Notes: generated from the sequence alone by a model not told the origin. Counted from the first letter of the stretch, positions 1 to 8,215 are shown. The stretch: DNA of 64,000 nucleotides from Desulfonatronum sp. SC1 (GCF_003046795.1 NZ_PZKN01000003.1:62001-126000), one strand, 5' to 3'. Numbers and translations: made by a program.

Positions 1-563
1 AGGAACAGCCTGAGCACCGGGTCCATGGCGTCCCGGGTGTTGAAGATCCAGTACAGGGCCCAGATCACGGTGCTTCCCAGGGCCAGTCCCGCGCCCAGCG
101 GGTCGGCGAAGGACAGGCCGAACAGGTCGCCCCGTGTGCAGATGGTCAGCACCCCCAGGTAGCTCACGCCCATGGCCAAAAAGTCGCGGCCCGTGATCCG
201 CTGGCCCAGCAGGGGGATGGAGAGCAGGGCCAGGGTGATGGCCCAGGTGTAGTTCAGGGGCTGGGCCTCCTGGGCTGGGAGAAGGTCGTAAGCCTTGAAC
301 AGAACCAGGTAGTAGAGAAACGGGTTGAGCAGCCCCAATAGGGCCGAGCGGCCCAGGTCCGTGCCGGACAGGCCGCGCAGGGAGCGCAGCCTGCCTTGGG
401 CGATCAGAACCGCCAGCAGTGTCAGCGCGGAAACCAAGGTGGAGATGCACAGCAATTGGATCGGATCCACGTGGCGCAGGGAAATTTTGAAGGCCGAAGC
501 CACGGTGGACCAGAGCAGGACCGTGGCCAAGCCGTAGGCGTATGCCGTGCGTTGGGTGTTCAT
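1..563 (-). CDS. EamA/DMT family transporter, 3' end beyond window
   Basis: Inner-membrane drug/metabolite exporter of the EamA family; the substrate cannot be told from sequence. Translating the minus strand from the ATG at 563 gives 187 uninterrupted codons that run off the left edge. Hydrophobic helices alternate with short basic loops (for example LYYLVLFKAYDLLPAQEAQP near residues 83-102, then a helix ending at LLGQR), which matches the first EamA repeat and the start of the second. About 100 residues are probably missing. It is divergent from the porin gene, with 441 bases between them. A second EamA gene lies at 62006-62932; the two are not adjacent and only generally similar. Confidence 0.85.
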   Translation of the reverse strand, partial: MNTQRTAYAYGLATVLLWSTVASAFKISLRHVDPIQLLCISTLVSALTLLAVLIAQGRLRSLRGLSGTDLGRSALLGLLNPFLYYLVLFKAYDLLPAQEAQPLNYTWAITLALLSIPLLGQRITGRDFLAMGVSYLGVLTICTRGDLFGLSFADPLGAGLALGSTVIWALYWIFNTRDAMDPVLRLF

Positions 564-1004
564 GGTGTGCGTTGATGGCGAAGAAACGGGTGATGCGGGG
601 AATAGTGTCGAGCCAGAGGATACTGCATCGAACGAGGTGTTTTCTAACGGGATTCCGCGGGATGCACAATGGACGACTCTATCCCGGGCCGGTTTCGAAC
701 TGCCGTTTCAGGCAGTGATTATCACGCGGTTTTCATGCGATGGTCTTGCCGTGATTCGAAAATGATTGCGGAAATCGTTTATATTGACAGTGGTCTTTCT
801 GTTGAGCTAGTTGAGCCGCCATGCATTTTTACGGACATCTTTCGATCCATGACCGTGGGCAAGGCGCTCCATTTTTCAGGTACGGCTGTCCGGTTGTGTT
901 TTCCATGTTCGGCTGGCGTACGATTTGCCATTTCAGTCCTGGTTTCGGCGCTGTAGGTGCGGCTGGGGTCTGGATGATAACACTCAGCAAAAGGAGAGAC
1001 GGTA
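564..1004. other. Intergenic region upstream of the porin gene
   Basis: This 441-base gap separates the divergent EamA and porin genes. I see no convincing coding frame. A TTGACA hexamer at 784-789, with a weak CTAGTT 17 bases downstream (807-812), could be a sigma-70 promoter for the porin, leaving a long leader. The porin ribosome binding site AAGGAG lies just before 1005. The promoter is only a suggestion. Confidence 0.35.
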
Positions 1005-2336
1005 ATGAGAAGGTTTCTGGTTTTGGCCCTGCTGACCGTATTTGTTTTTGGCTTCTCTGGAGCGGCCCAGGCCGTGGAACTCAAGGCCAAGGGCTCGTGG
1101 CGAGTGCACTTCAACGCCATTAAGAATCCGACGTTCGACAAGGATGAAAAGTGGGACACTTTTGCCGCCATGCAGAGGATGCGAACCAATTTCGATTTCA
1201 TCGCCAGTGAGAATCTGAAGGGAGTGCTGCAGTTGGAAATCGGCGACATAACCTGGGGCGGCGAGGATGGCGGGGCTTTGGCGGATCGTGCCGTGAACAT
1301 TAAGACCCGTTACGCGTACATCGATTTCAAACTGCCGGGCACGAACATGGATTTCAGGGCTGGACGACAGGACGTGACCCTGCCCAGCACTCTTGGCTCG
1401 CATATTCTGGAAGACGATGTTGCCGCCATGTTGACACACCTGCCGTTCAACGAAGCGGTCGGCCTGACCCTGGGGTGGGCACGTGCGTATGATCATGCAA
1501 GGGTCAATCCGGACGACATCACCAAGAAATGGGATGACGAGGTGGACGTGTTCCTGGGCGTACTGCCCATCAGCCTGGATGGCATCAATCTGAACCCCAT
1601 TGTCGTCTATTCCCGTTGGGGCAAGGATTTCAACCTCTATGAGCTGGATAATCCGAAAAACGCCAACATGTGGCACGCTGGACTCAATATCGAGGTGTCT
1701 TTGCTCGATCCCGTCTCCATCCTTGGTGATGTCAACTACGGCCAGGTGACGTGGGCGGAAGATTTCAAGCAGTCCGGTTGGATCGGGGCGCTGGCCGTGC
1801 AATATGCCATGGACATGATGACCCCGGAAGTGTTCTTTCTCTATGAAAGCGGCGAAGGGGCCGATTTCCGGGACGGCCGCAAAAGCAAGCGCATGCCCGT
1901 GATCGGTACGGATGGCGGTTCGGTGGCCACCGGCATTGGTTACGGCGGTGCTACGGAATTCGCGGACGACAATTTCGTGCGCGGTCTGTTGGCTGAAATC
2001 GATCCCATGGGATATCAAGCCGATGAAGGTGCAGTGGGTCTGTGGGCCGTGGGCGCCGCGTTGCGGGACATCACCTTTATTGAGGATTTGTCCCATGAAT
2101 TCGTGGTGTCGTACGCCAGAGGCACGAACCATAAGGATAACTTGAACCTGATGACCACCAAGGACAGCTATTGGGAAGTAGACTTTAACACCAATTGGCG
2201 GATGTACGAGAATCTGGCCCTGGTCCTGGAGTTGGCTTACGGTAAATTGAAGCTGGACGACATGAATATCGGACGAAGCGATCTGGCCAAGGACGCGCTG
2301 TATCGAGGCGCTCTGGGCTTTGTTTACGATTTCTAA
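1005..2336 (+). CDS. Outer membrane homotrimeric porin (Desulfovibrio type)
   Basis: General diffusion porin of the outer membrane. The 443-residue product starts with a Sec signal peptide (hydrophobic core to about residue 22, cleavage after GAAQA). The mature part alternates hydrophobic and polar residues as beta-barrels do, and ends in LGFVYDF, a C-terminal aromatic typical of proteins handled by the BAM complex. The opening VELKAKGSWRVHF is what I recognise from the abundant porins of Desulfovibrio. The start at 1005 has AAGGAG about seven bases upstream. The gene stands alone and shares a two-way terminator with the convergent betaine transporter operon. Substrate preference is unknown. 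Confidence 0.85.
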   Translation: MRRFLVLALLTVFVFGFSGAAQAVELKAKGSWRVHFNAIKNPTFDKDEKWDTFAAMQRMRTNFDFIASENLKGVLQLEIGDITWGGEDGGALADRAVNIKTRYAYIDFKLPGTNMDFRAGRQDVTLPSTLGSHILEDDVAAMLTHLPFNEAVGLTLGWARAYDHARVNPDDITKKWDDEVDVFLGVLPISLDGINLNPIVVYSRWGKDFNLYELDNPKNANMWHAGLNIEVSLLDPVSILGDVNYGQVTWAEDFKQSGWIGALAVQYAMDMMTPEVFFLYESGEGADFRDGRKSKRMPVIGTDGGSVATGIGYGGATEFADDNFVRGLLAEIDPMGYQADEGAVGLWAVGAALRDITFIEDLSHEFVVSYARGTNHKDNLNLMTTKDSYWEVDFNTNWRMYENLALVLELAYGKLKLDDMNIGRSDLAKDALYRGALGFVYDF

Positions 2337-2355
2337 GTCGGCTCTGCCCTTCAGC

Positions 2356-2393
2356 AATCAAAAAGGCCGCCCGGATGGGCGGCCTTTTTGATT
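2356..2393. terminator. Bidirectional terminator between porin and betaine transporter genes
   Basis: A near-perfect hairpin with arms AATCAAAAAGGCCGCC and GGGCGGCCTTTTTGATT around a five-base loop. A-tracts and T-tracts on opposite sides give a U-run on both strands, so it can end transcription of the porin (+) and of the transporter operon (-). Confidence 0.85.
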
Positions 2394-2407
2394 GGGATAT
2401 GATTGGA

Positions 2408-2459
2408 GTAACTACTCACCTGCGTTCCGGCTTGTCGTGAAAATGTGCTGAGTAGTTAC
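2408..2459. mobile_element. Short MITE-like element, copy 1
   Basis: A 52-base element bounded by inverted repeats GTAACTACTCA and TGAGTAGTTAC. It is flanked by TGATTGGA (2400-2407) and TAATTGGA (2460-2467), an 8-base target duplication with one mismatch. The ends match the element at 13543-13694 and resemble the one in hisC at 35575-35800. The internal 28 bases carry no gene. Confidence 0.65.
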
Positions 2460-2471
2460 TAATTGGAAGCC

Positions 2472-3329
2472 TTACTTCTTCCAGCTTTCGAACTGCTCCG
2501 GGTTTTCGCGCAGAAAACGCTTGGCGTTTTCCAGGCGGTCCGCGCCGGATTCCTGGTTCCAGGCCATGATCATCTGCAACTGGTTGGGGCTTTCATAACC
2601 GAAGTTCTTCAGGAAGTTGTAAACTTCCGGTTTGTCTTCCTTGAGGCCCTGACGCACGATGGTGTGGATGCTTTCTTCACCGCCCAGGATGCCCTTGGGG
2701 TCGTCCAGGTACTTCAGATCCCAGACGCCAAACATCCAGTGCGGGGACCAAGCGGTGACGACAACCCATTCATCGCGGTCCACGGCGTTGCTCAAGGCTC
2801 CGGTCATGGTGGCGTCGCTGCCTTCAATCAGTTCCAGGTTGGTTAAACCGTACTCCCGGACCGCGTCTTCGGAGAGACGCATCAGGCCGGCGCCAGGATC
2901 GATGCCGATGATCCGTCTGTTGAACTTGTCCGCGTGGTCGTTCATTTCAGCGATGGAGTTGATGGTCACGTAGGAGGGCACGGCCCAACCCAGTTTGGCG
3001 CCGCCGACAATGGGGCCCAGGTCTTCCACGGAGTCCTTGACCCGCTCATAGTAGTCGGCGTGGGTCACGGGCAGCCAGGCGGTGACCATTCCGTCAACGT
3101 TCCCGGTCCCCACGGCCTGCCACATGGCCGCGGCGGCCACCGGCAGAATTTCCACGTCATAGCCCATTTCCTCCAGGGCCGCCTGGACCACATGGGTGCT
3201 GGCCGCTGCGCAGTCCCATTCCACGTAGGCGATGCGCACGGACTTGTCCCGGGCGGACGCCGTACCGGCGGTTACAAACAAAATTACCATCAGTGCCAGC
3301 AGGATGCGAAACAGTTTTCCACTCATCAT
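2472..3329 (-). CDS. proX: Glycine betaine/proline-type ABC transporter, substrate-binding protein
   Basis: Periplasmic binding protein of an osmoprotectant importer. The 285-residue product has a Sec signal peptide ending TASA and an OpuAC-type domain with the aromatic and acidic landmarks of betaine binders (AYVEWDCAA near the mature start, VVVTAWSPHWMFG in the second lobe). I place the start at the ATG at 3329, preceded by GGAGG at six bases; a frame extending further upstream runs through a repeat and lacks a ribosome binding site. It is the third gene after the ATPase and permease, and the 186-base gap before it is filled by a dispersed repeat. Betaine, choline and proline-betaine cannot be separated here. 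Confidence 0.85.
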   Translation of the reverse strand: MMSGKLFRILLALMVILFVTAGTASARDKSVRIAYVEWDCAAASTHVVQAALEEMGYDVEILPVAAAAMWQAVGTGNVDGMVTAWLPVTHADYYERVKDSVEDLGPIVGGAKLGWAVPSYVTINSIAEMNDHADKFNRRIIGIDPGAGLMRLSEDAVREYGLTNLELIEGSDATMTGALSNAVDRDEWVVVTAWSPHWMFGVWDLKYLDDPKGILGGEESIHTIVRQGLKEDKPEVYNFLKNFGYESPNQLQMIMAWNQESGADRLENAKRFLRENPEQFESWKK

Positions 3330-3354
3330 GTAATACCTCCTTGGTTTCAGGTTC

Positions 3355-3486
3355 GCAGTCCGTTGAAAAACACTCAATTGCCGCGTCGCTGCAAATAAAC
3401 AAACTCTCACGTATGAATAAATACGCTTCGACCTTGATTTTTTTTGCTCCTTGCACTTGGGGTTTTTGAACGAACTGCCGGATAAA
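3355..3486. repeat. Dispersed intergenic repeat, copy 1 (second copy at 51065)
   Basis: About 130 bases that recur at 51065-51175. Shared blocks include TCCGTTGAAA, CAATTGCCGC, AAACTCTCACG, AATACGCTTCGACCTTG and GAACGGACTGCCG-like ends. The outer ends are inverted repeats of each other (GCAGTCCGTTGAAAA and TTTTTGAACGAACTGC). This copy carries an extra 14-base T-rich insert. It looks like a REP- or MITE-type element lying between the permease and binding-protein genes. Confidence 0.7.
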
Positions 3487-3515
3487 AACTTTTTCAATAC
3501 GCAGTTAGGTGAGGG

Positions 3516-4343
3516 TTAGTTTTTCTTGGTGCCGAAGTGCTGCAGGACGCGGTCCAGGATGATGGCCACGATCACGATGCCCAGGCCGGCTTCGAAACCG
3601 CTGCCCATTTGCAGGCGCTGGATGGCCCGCCAGACCTCGCCGCCCAGGCCCCGGGCACCGATCATGGCCGCGATGACCACCATGGACAGACCGAGCATAA
3701 CGGTCTGGTTAACGCCGGCCATGATGGTCGGCGTGGCCAGGGGCAGTTGCAGCTTGAACAGCTTTTGCCACTTGGTGGAGCCGAAGGCGTCGGCGCATTC
3801 CACCAGTTCCCGCGGCACCTGCTTGATGCCCAGGCAGGTCAGACGGATGGCCGGGGGCATGGAGAAGATCACCGTGGCAAAGATGGCGGCCACCTTGCCC
3901 AGGCCGAAAAAGGGGATCGCCGGGATCAGATAGACGAAGGCCGGCATGGTCTGCATCACGTCCAGGACCGGCTGCACGACCCGGTTCACGCCGCCGTGCA
4001 GGGCGGCCAGGATGCCGATGGGAATGCCGATGCTCAGGGCGGTCAGGGTGGCGATGAGCACCAGGGTGATGGTGCTCACCGTGGGCACCCACAGGCCCAT
4101 GTTCCAGATCAGGGCCAGACCCAGCAGCGTAAAGATTCCGATGCCCCGTTTCCTGGTCAGCCAGAAAGTCAGTCCGGCCGCGGCCAGGATGAACAGCCAG
4201 GGCGGCAGGAACAGCAGCCCGTTTTCAATGGCCCGGATCACGATCTCCATGACCCTGGTGAAGGCGATGGTCAGAAAGGAAAAGTTGGTGACCAAAAAGT
4301 CGATGATCGCCTCAATGGTCGCCCCAATAGGTATTTTAGGCAT
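3516..4343 (-). CDS. proW: Glycine betaine/proline-type ABC transporter, permease
   Basis: Integral membrane subunit of the same osmoprotectant importer. The 275 residues carry about six membrane spans and a type I permease coupling loop around ECADAFGSTKWQKLFKLQLP, the EAA motif that docks on the ATPase. The length is normal for ProW/OpuAB proteins. The start ATG at 4343 lies inside the end of the ATPase gene (8-base overlap), so the two are translationally coupled. The binding protein follows on the same strand. Confidence 0.88.
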   Translation of the reverse strand: MPKIPIGATIEAIIDFLVTNFSFLTIAFTRVMEIVIRAIENGLLFLPPWLFILAAAGLTFWLTRKRGIGIFTLLGLALIWNMGLWVPTVSTITLVLIATLTALSIGIPIGILAALHGGVNRVVQPVLDVMQTMPAFVYLIPAIPFFGLGKVAAIFATVIFSMPPAIRLTCLGIKQVPRELVECADAFGSTKWQKLFKLQLPLATPTIMAGVNQTVMLGLSMVVIAAMIGARGLGGEVWRAIQRLQMGSGFEAGLGIVIVAIILDRVLQHFGTKKN

Positions 4344-5553
4344 CGTTGTTCCTCCCGCGTTCGGCCAAGGCCGCCAGCAACGACCCGCGAATGATCACGC
4401 CCATCAGTCTGCCGTCAGCGCTGACAACCGGCAGCGGATGGGGCAGGTTGGCCATGATCGGAATCAGGTCCGCGGCCGGGGTCTCCGGAGGCACGCTGAC
4501 GAAGTCGGTTTGCATGATGTGGTGCAATTCGGTCTCGCCGCGCTTGGAGGCTTCGGAGGCCTCGTCGGCCGAGACGTAGCCGATGACCTTGTGTTTCTCG
4601 TCGTGGACGAAAATCTGGGACAGCCCCTGTTTCTGCATGAAGCGTAGCGCGGATTTGGGACCGTGGGCCGAAAGGAAAGCCACGGCCTTGGGCTTGATCA
4701 TCACGGTCTCAGCGGTGAGCACTTTGGTAATGTCCACGTTTTCCACGAAGCGGGAGACGTACTCATTGGCCGGATTGGTCAGGATCTGCTCCGCAGTGCC
4801 GATCTGGACGATGGCTCCGTCCTTCATCAGCACGATCCGGTCTCCGAGCTTCAAAGCCTCGTCCAGGTCGTGGCTGATGAACAGGATGGTCTTTTGCATC
4901 TTGCTTTGCAGATTGATCAACTCGTCCTGCATGTCCCCGCGGATCAGGGGATCCAGGGCGCTGAAGGCTTCGTCCATGAGCAGGATGTCCGGATCCAGGG
5001 CCAGGGCCCGGGCCAGTCCGACGCGTTGCTGCATGCCGCCGGAAAGATTGACCGGGTAGTAGTCTTCCCAGCCCTTCAGGCCAACCTGCTCCAGGGCGAT
5101 CATGGCCTTATCGCGCCGTTTTGCCTGGTCCATACCTTGGATTTCCAGGCCGTACTCGGCATTCTGACAGACCGTGCGATGGGGGAACAGGGCAAAATTC
5201 TGGAAGACCATGCCCAGCTTGGTCAGCCGGACCTGGCGCAACTCGTCCATGGAAAGGGTGGTGATGTCCTGATCGTCGATCAGGATCTTGCCGGCGGTGG
5301 GCTCGATCAAGCGATTGATGCACCGGACCAGGGTCGATTTGCCGCTACCGGAAAGACCCATGACTACGACGATCTCACCCGCGGCCACGGTAAAGCTGGC
5401 ATCCGCCACGCCCACCCCGCACCCGGTTTTTTCCAGAATCTTGTCTTTCCCGACCCCGGACTGAAGCAGCTTCAAGGCTTCCTTGGAGTTGGAGCCGAAA
5501 ATTTTCGTCAGGTGCTCGACGCGAATTTTCGGTTCCCGGGTGGTTTCTGACAT
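4336..5553 (-). CDS. proV: Glycine betaine/proline-type ABC transporter, ATP-binding protein with CBS domains
   Basis: Energising ATPase of the importer. The 405-residue product has a Walker A (GLSGSGKST), Q-loop (FQNFALFPH), signature LSGGMQQRVGLARAL, Walker B ILLMDEAFSALDP and H-loop FISHDLDEAL. A C-terminal CBS pair (about residues 285-400) in OpuA homologues senses ionic strength or nucleotides and gates transport, so regulation by salt is likely. The ATG at 5553 is preceded by AGGAA at seven bases. It is the first gene of the operon. Confidence 0.9.
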   Translation of the reverse strand: MSETTREPKIRVEHLTKIFGSNSKEALKLLQSGVGKDKILEKTGCGVGVADASFTVAAGEIVVVMGLSGSGKSTLVRCINRLIEPTAGKILIDDQDITTLSMDELRQVRLTKLGMVFQNFALFPHRTVCQNAEYGLEIQGMDQAKRRDKAMIALEQVGLKGWEDYYPVNLSGGMQQRVGLARALALDPDILLMDEAFSALDPLIRGDMQDELINLQSKMQKTILFISHDLDEALKLGDRIVLMKDGAIVQIGTAEQILTNPANEYVSRFVENVDITKVLTAETVMIKPKAVAFLSAHGPKSALRFMQKQGLSQIFVHDEKHKVIGYVSADEASEASKRGETELHHIMQTDFVSVPPETPAADLIPIMANLPHPLPVVSADGRLMGVIIRGSLLAALAERGRNNDA

Positions 5554-6196
5554 GAAGAGTTTCCTCTGTTGATGGTGAAAAGTGTCTGTAAGCAATATCC
5601 CATTAAATTATCTCAATCATGGGGCTATGTCAACACAATGCCGGATTGATTTGCGATCAAGGAAATTAGATGTCTGTCCAGGGCAGAGGTGCAAGACTGG
5701 AGGAATCACAGCCTAGTGTGACTCATTTTGGATGCTTTAAAGCCTATGAATGTTTTTTTAGGATATTTCTTCAAATTCTGGAATGGATGATAATTTCCAT
5801 AGTCTGGTTTTGCGGTGTGATATTTTCTCCCCATCTGACACAACAACCATAATTTAGTCAGGTGGTATTTTACTGCGTACTATCCGGTTCTCTGGTTGTA
5901 CTTAGTGGTGAGAAATTCAGTTTTTTGGCGATATTTGTCTATTGTTGTGGAGATTTGAATGTTGGGCTTCACTTTTAGCCAGAGTGAATCTTTCGAATGA
6001 TCTATCTGGAAGTGGCCCAGAGCTCGAATAATCATCCGGCTCCCCTGGTGCTTGGCGAAGTTCGGATTGACGGCCAGGGGCATCAAGGGAATAATCTTTT
6101 TTGGATTGCCACTCAATTGTCGAAAAAATGTAACATGATCGTCATGCAACACAGCCCTTCCAAGGGCACTCTGCATCTGCCTCGCACCTCCATTCG
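5554..6196. other. AT-rich intergenic region between proV and the GAK cluster
   Basis: About 640 bases clearly richer in A+T than the neighbouring genes. The longest frames (98 codons on the minus strand at 5880-6176 and 75 codons on the plus strand at 5997-6224) match nothing I recognise, have no good ribosome binding site and differ in codon style from nearby genes. The region presumably holds the proV promoter, and it could hold activator sites for the sigma-54 promoter at 6255. A decayed gene or small RNA is possible. Confidence 0.4.
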
Positions 6197-6246
6197 AAAA
6201 GGTCCGTCGCGTTCAGCGTCCTGAGCGCGGCGGGCTTTTTCTTTTT
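6197..6246. terminator. Strong bidirectional terminator ahead of the GAK cluster
   Basis: A roughly 20-base-pair stem (AAAAGGTCCGTCGCGTTCAG against CTGAGCGCGGCGGGCTTTTT, with some G-T pairs) around the loop CGTC, followed by CTTTTT. It insulates the GAK operon from upstream transcription. Nothing recognisable is transcribed into it on the plus strand, which hints at an unrecognised transcript in the preceding gap. Confidence 0.75.
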
Positions 6247-6254
6247 ATGAGTTC

Positions 6255-6271
6255 TTGGCGCGTACGGTGCA
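6255..6271 (+). promoter_or_regulatory. Sigma-54 (-24/-12) promoter of the GAK operon
   Basis: The sequence TTGGCGCGTACGGTGCA carries GG at 6257-6258 and GC at 6269-6270, exactly ten bases apart, and matches the RpoN consensus (TGGCAC-N5-TTGCA) at nearly every informative base. Initiation about 12 bases downstream gives a very short leader with AGGAGG before the ATG at 6297. If correct, the operon needs an NtrC-type activator. Confidence 0.6.
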
Positions 6272-6296
6272 TTTTGAGGGGTAATCAGGAGGTTCC

Positions 6297-6944
6297 ATGG
6301 AACGTGAAGATAAATTGAAGATGACGTGCACACCGGAGCAGTTGGGGGAAATTCTGCGGAGTATGGCCGATGCCATGGAACAGGGGCGGTTGAGTCTGGA
6401 TACCGTGGAACTCGACTGGAACTCGGTGGAGAAGATCGCGCTGACGATTCGCAATGCCGCGGGCATGGCGGACGTGAAGATTCGGGTCTCTTCCGGTGAT
6501 CGTACCGTCGATCTCCCCGAAGATCTGGAGGACGCGGAGGGTGTTGGTGATGACGCTTTGGATGGCCAGCCCCGTGATTGGGATCAGGGCCAGGACAAGG
6601 TTGGGGAGGAATTTGAGGCGCAAGCATCGGGCATGCCCCAAAAGTTGGGCAAACCACGCGGCAGCTATGGTTCGTTGAAGAAACGGATGAAAAAGTCGTT
6701 CAAGAACATCATATACGCTCTGCATGAAAACATGTGGCCTTCACAAGTCGACATTGATGAATTTCTGCGCGACTCCAGGGATATGGTCCGCTATCCGGAC
6801 AAGGGCAACGAGTTCTATCCCGCCTACACCGATGCCGTGGCCGCATTCGCCGACGTGGTTCAGCGCAAGGATCTGGAGGCCGCGTATCAGGCGGCGCACG
6901 TGCTGAACACGCTCAAGACCCAATGCCACAAGAAGTACGACTGA
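6297..6944 (+). CDS. GAK system XXXCH protein
   Basis: First gene of the GAK cluster; molecular function unknown. The 215-residue product ends in TQCHKKYD, the C-terminal XXXCH signature. It resembles the CH of a haem-binding CXXCH site but lacks the first cysteine, so covalent c-type haem is not expected. Residues 9-65 (TCTPEQLGEILRSMADAMEQ and onward to VKIRV) look like an amphi-Trp-type domain. An acidic, low-complexity linker spans about 80-120. The C-terminal 95 residues start with a basic stretch (KKRMKKSFKN) and are helical. There is no signal peptide, so it is probably cytoplasmic. AGGAGG lies six bases before the ATG. Confidence 0.8.
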   Translation: MEREDKLKMTCTPEQLGEILRSMADAMEQGRLSLDTVELDWNSVEKIALTIRNAAGMADVKIRVSSGDRTVDLPEDLEDAEGVGDDALDGQPRDWDQGQDKVGEEFEAQASGMPQKLGKPRGSYGSLKKRMKKSFKNIIYALHENMWPSQVDIDEFLRDSRDMVRYPDKGNEFYPAYTDAVAAFADVVQRKDLEAAYQAAHVLNTLKTQCHKKYD

Positions 6945-6973
6945 CCGGAAAGCACGAGCAAAGGGAGGGCGAG

Positions 6974-8158
6974 ATGTTGGCCGCGAAAAGCAGGAAGATG
7001 GAAATCGTCAAGCGCGACGACACCAACGTGATGGTGAAGAGTCTGGAGTATCCGCCCCGATTGACCGAGGCGGACGTAAAGTGCTTCCGCGCGATCACTT
7101 CCCAGGAACTGACCCCGGAACAGGTGCGGCGGATCGTTACCCCGCTGGAGGTGCTGCCCCGTCAGGACGAAGTTCTGGCCATCCACTGGCACCCTGAATA
7201 CGTTCCCATGGATCTGATCCGGCAGCGGATCGAGGCCACCTTTCCCTGCAAGACCCGCGAATTGATCATTCCCACCCAGCACAACGTGCTCATGGAGTAC
7301 GGCGATTATTCCGGCGTGGAGGTGGACTGCTATTCCCATGGCTTTCAGCGCAAGGTGCAACTGCTGCTCCATTTCCGAACCAGCAGGCTGGAATCCGCGG
7401 ACGTGTTCAAGTCCATGCTGGACCACACCTTCCGGTACCGTTCCAGCCAGTTGTACGCCTTTCTGGACATGGTCACCAACCCCAAGTTCGAGGACTATTT
7501 GCAGTTGGCAGCCGAGGAAACCGGGGTGGACGAGGACGTGGTCCGATTTTCTCGGATACAAGCCATGAAGCTGCGAATGCTCCTGGACGAACATGAGCAG
7601 AGCATTCCCCGGGACATGATCAAGAACAAGCTGATTCGGGAGTTCATCACCGCCCAGGCGGATCTTTATCCCGAATCCCTGGCCCACCGGGCTCAGGTGT
7701 TCCTGAAGACCGTCAAGCGGATGGTCAAGGAAAACTTCAGCCCGACCTATTTTTACCGGACCTCTGAGTTCATCGAGGAAGCCAGAGCCTTGGGCGGCGG
7801 CGTGGTGGTTCCACACCCGGAGCAGTTCTGGCCGATTCTGTTGGCGGATTACGACGTGGACGGCTACGAGGTCTGGAATCCACAGTCCCAGGAGTACACC
7901 GAGTTCCTAGTCAACGTGATCAACCGGCAGAACAAGAGCCGGGGCGTGGACGACCGCTCCTTGCTGGTGTTCATGGGCGACGACACGCACATGACCGAAA
8001 AGCTCAAGGACCCCGCCCAGGCCGAAGCCGAAAAGTACTATCGGGACATCGGCGTTCAGCCGGCCTGGGACGACCTGTCCATCCGTAAAAGCCTGATCGT
8101 GGGCAATGCCAGCCGGGCGAGGAGCATTGAGGAATATCGGGCCAGATTGGATGGATGA
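6974..8158 (+). CDS. GAK-cluster protein with PHP-like metal-site motifs
   Basis: A 394-residue protein that I do not recognise as a named family but that always-conserved-looking motifs place near the PHP phosphoesterases. HWH at 71-73 resembles the first HxH. PTQHN at 100-104 followed by GVEV at 114-117 resembles the ITDHN...GxE pair. HPEQ at 281-284, GYEVWN at 297-302 and GDDTH at 335-339 resemble the HP, GxEvyN and GSDxH motifs. A helical insert (about 140-260) separates the two halves. This suggests a metal-dependent hydrolase. The chosen ATG at 6974 has GGGAGG at a proper distance; an earlier in-frame ATG overlaps the preceding gene. Function is inferred only from motif order. Confidence 0.65.
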   Translation: MLAAKSRKMEIVKRDDTNVMVKSLEYPPRLTEADVKCFRAITSQELTPEQVRRIVTPLEVLPRQDEVLAIHWHPEYVPMDLIRQRIEATFPCKTRELIIPTQHNVLMEYGDYSGVEVDCYSHGFQRKVQLLLHFRTSRLESADVFKSMLDHTFRYRSSQLYAFLDMVTNPKFEDYLQLAAEETGVDEDVVRFSRIQAMKLRMLLDEHEQSIPRDMIKNKLIREFITAQADLYPESLAHRAQVFLKTVKRMVKENFSPTYFYRTSEFIEEARALGGGVVVPHPEQFWPILLADYDVDGYEVWNPQSQEYTEFLVNVINRQNKSRGVDDRSLLVFMGDDTHMTEKLKDPAQAEAEKYYRDIGVQPAWDDLSIRKSLIVGNASRARSIEEYRARLDG

Positions 8159-8215
8159 GGAAGAGGGAAGGAGGCTGAAGGCTGAAGTATGCAACCTTAA
8201 ACAGTGAGAAGTGAT

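Noticed and set aside
984-2357. A 457-codon open frame antisense to the porin gene
   Set aside because: It mirrors the porin exactly, has histidine/glutamine-rich antisense composition and no ribosome binding site.
5880-6176. 98-codon minus-strand frame in the gap before the GAK cluster
   Set aside because: No ribosome binding site, no recognised domain and codon use unlike neighbours; noted only as a possible remnant.
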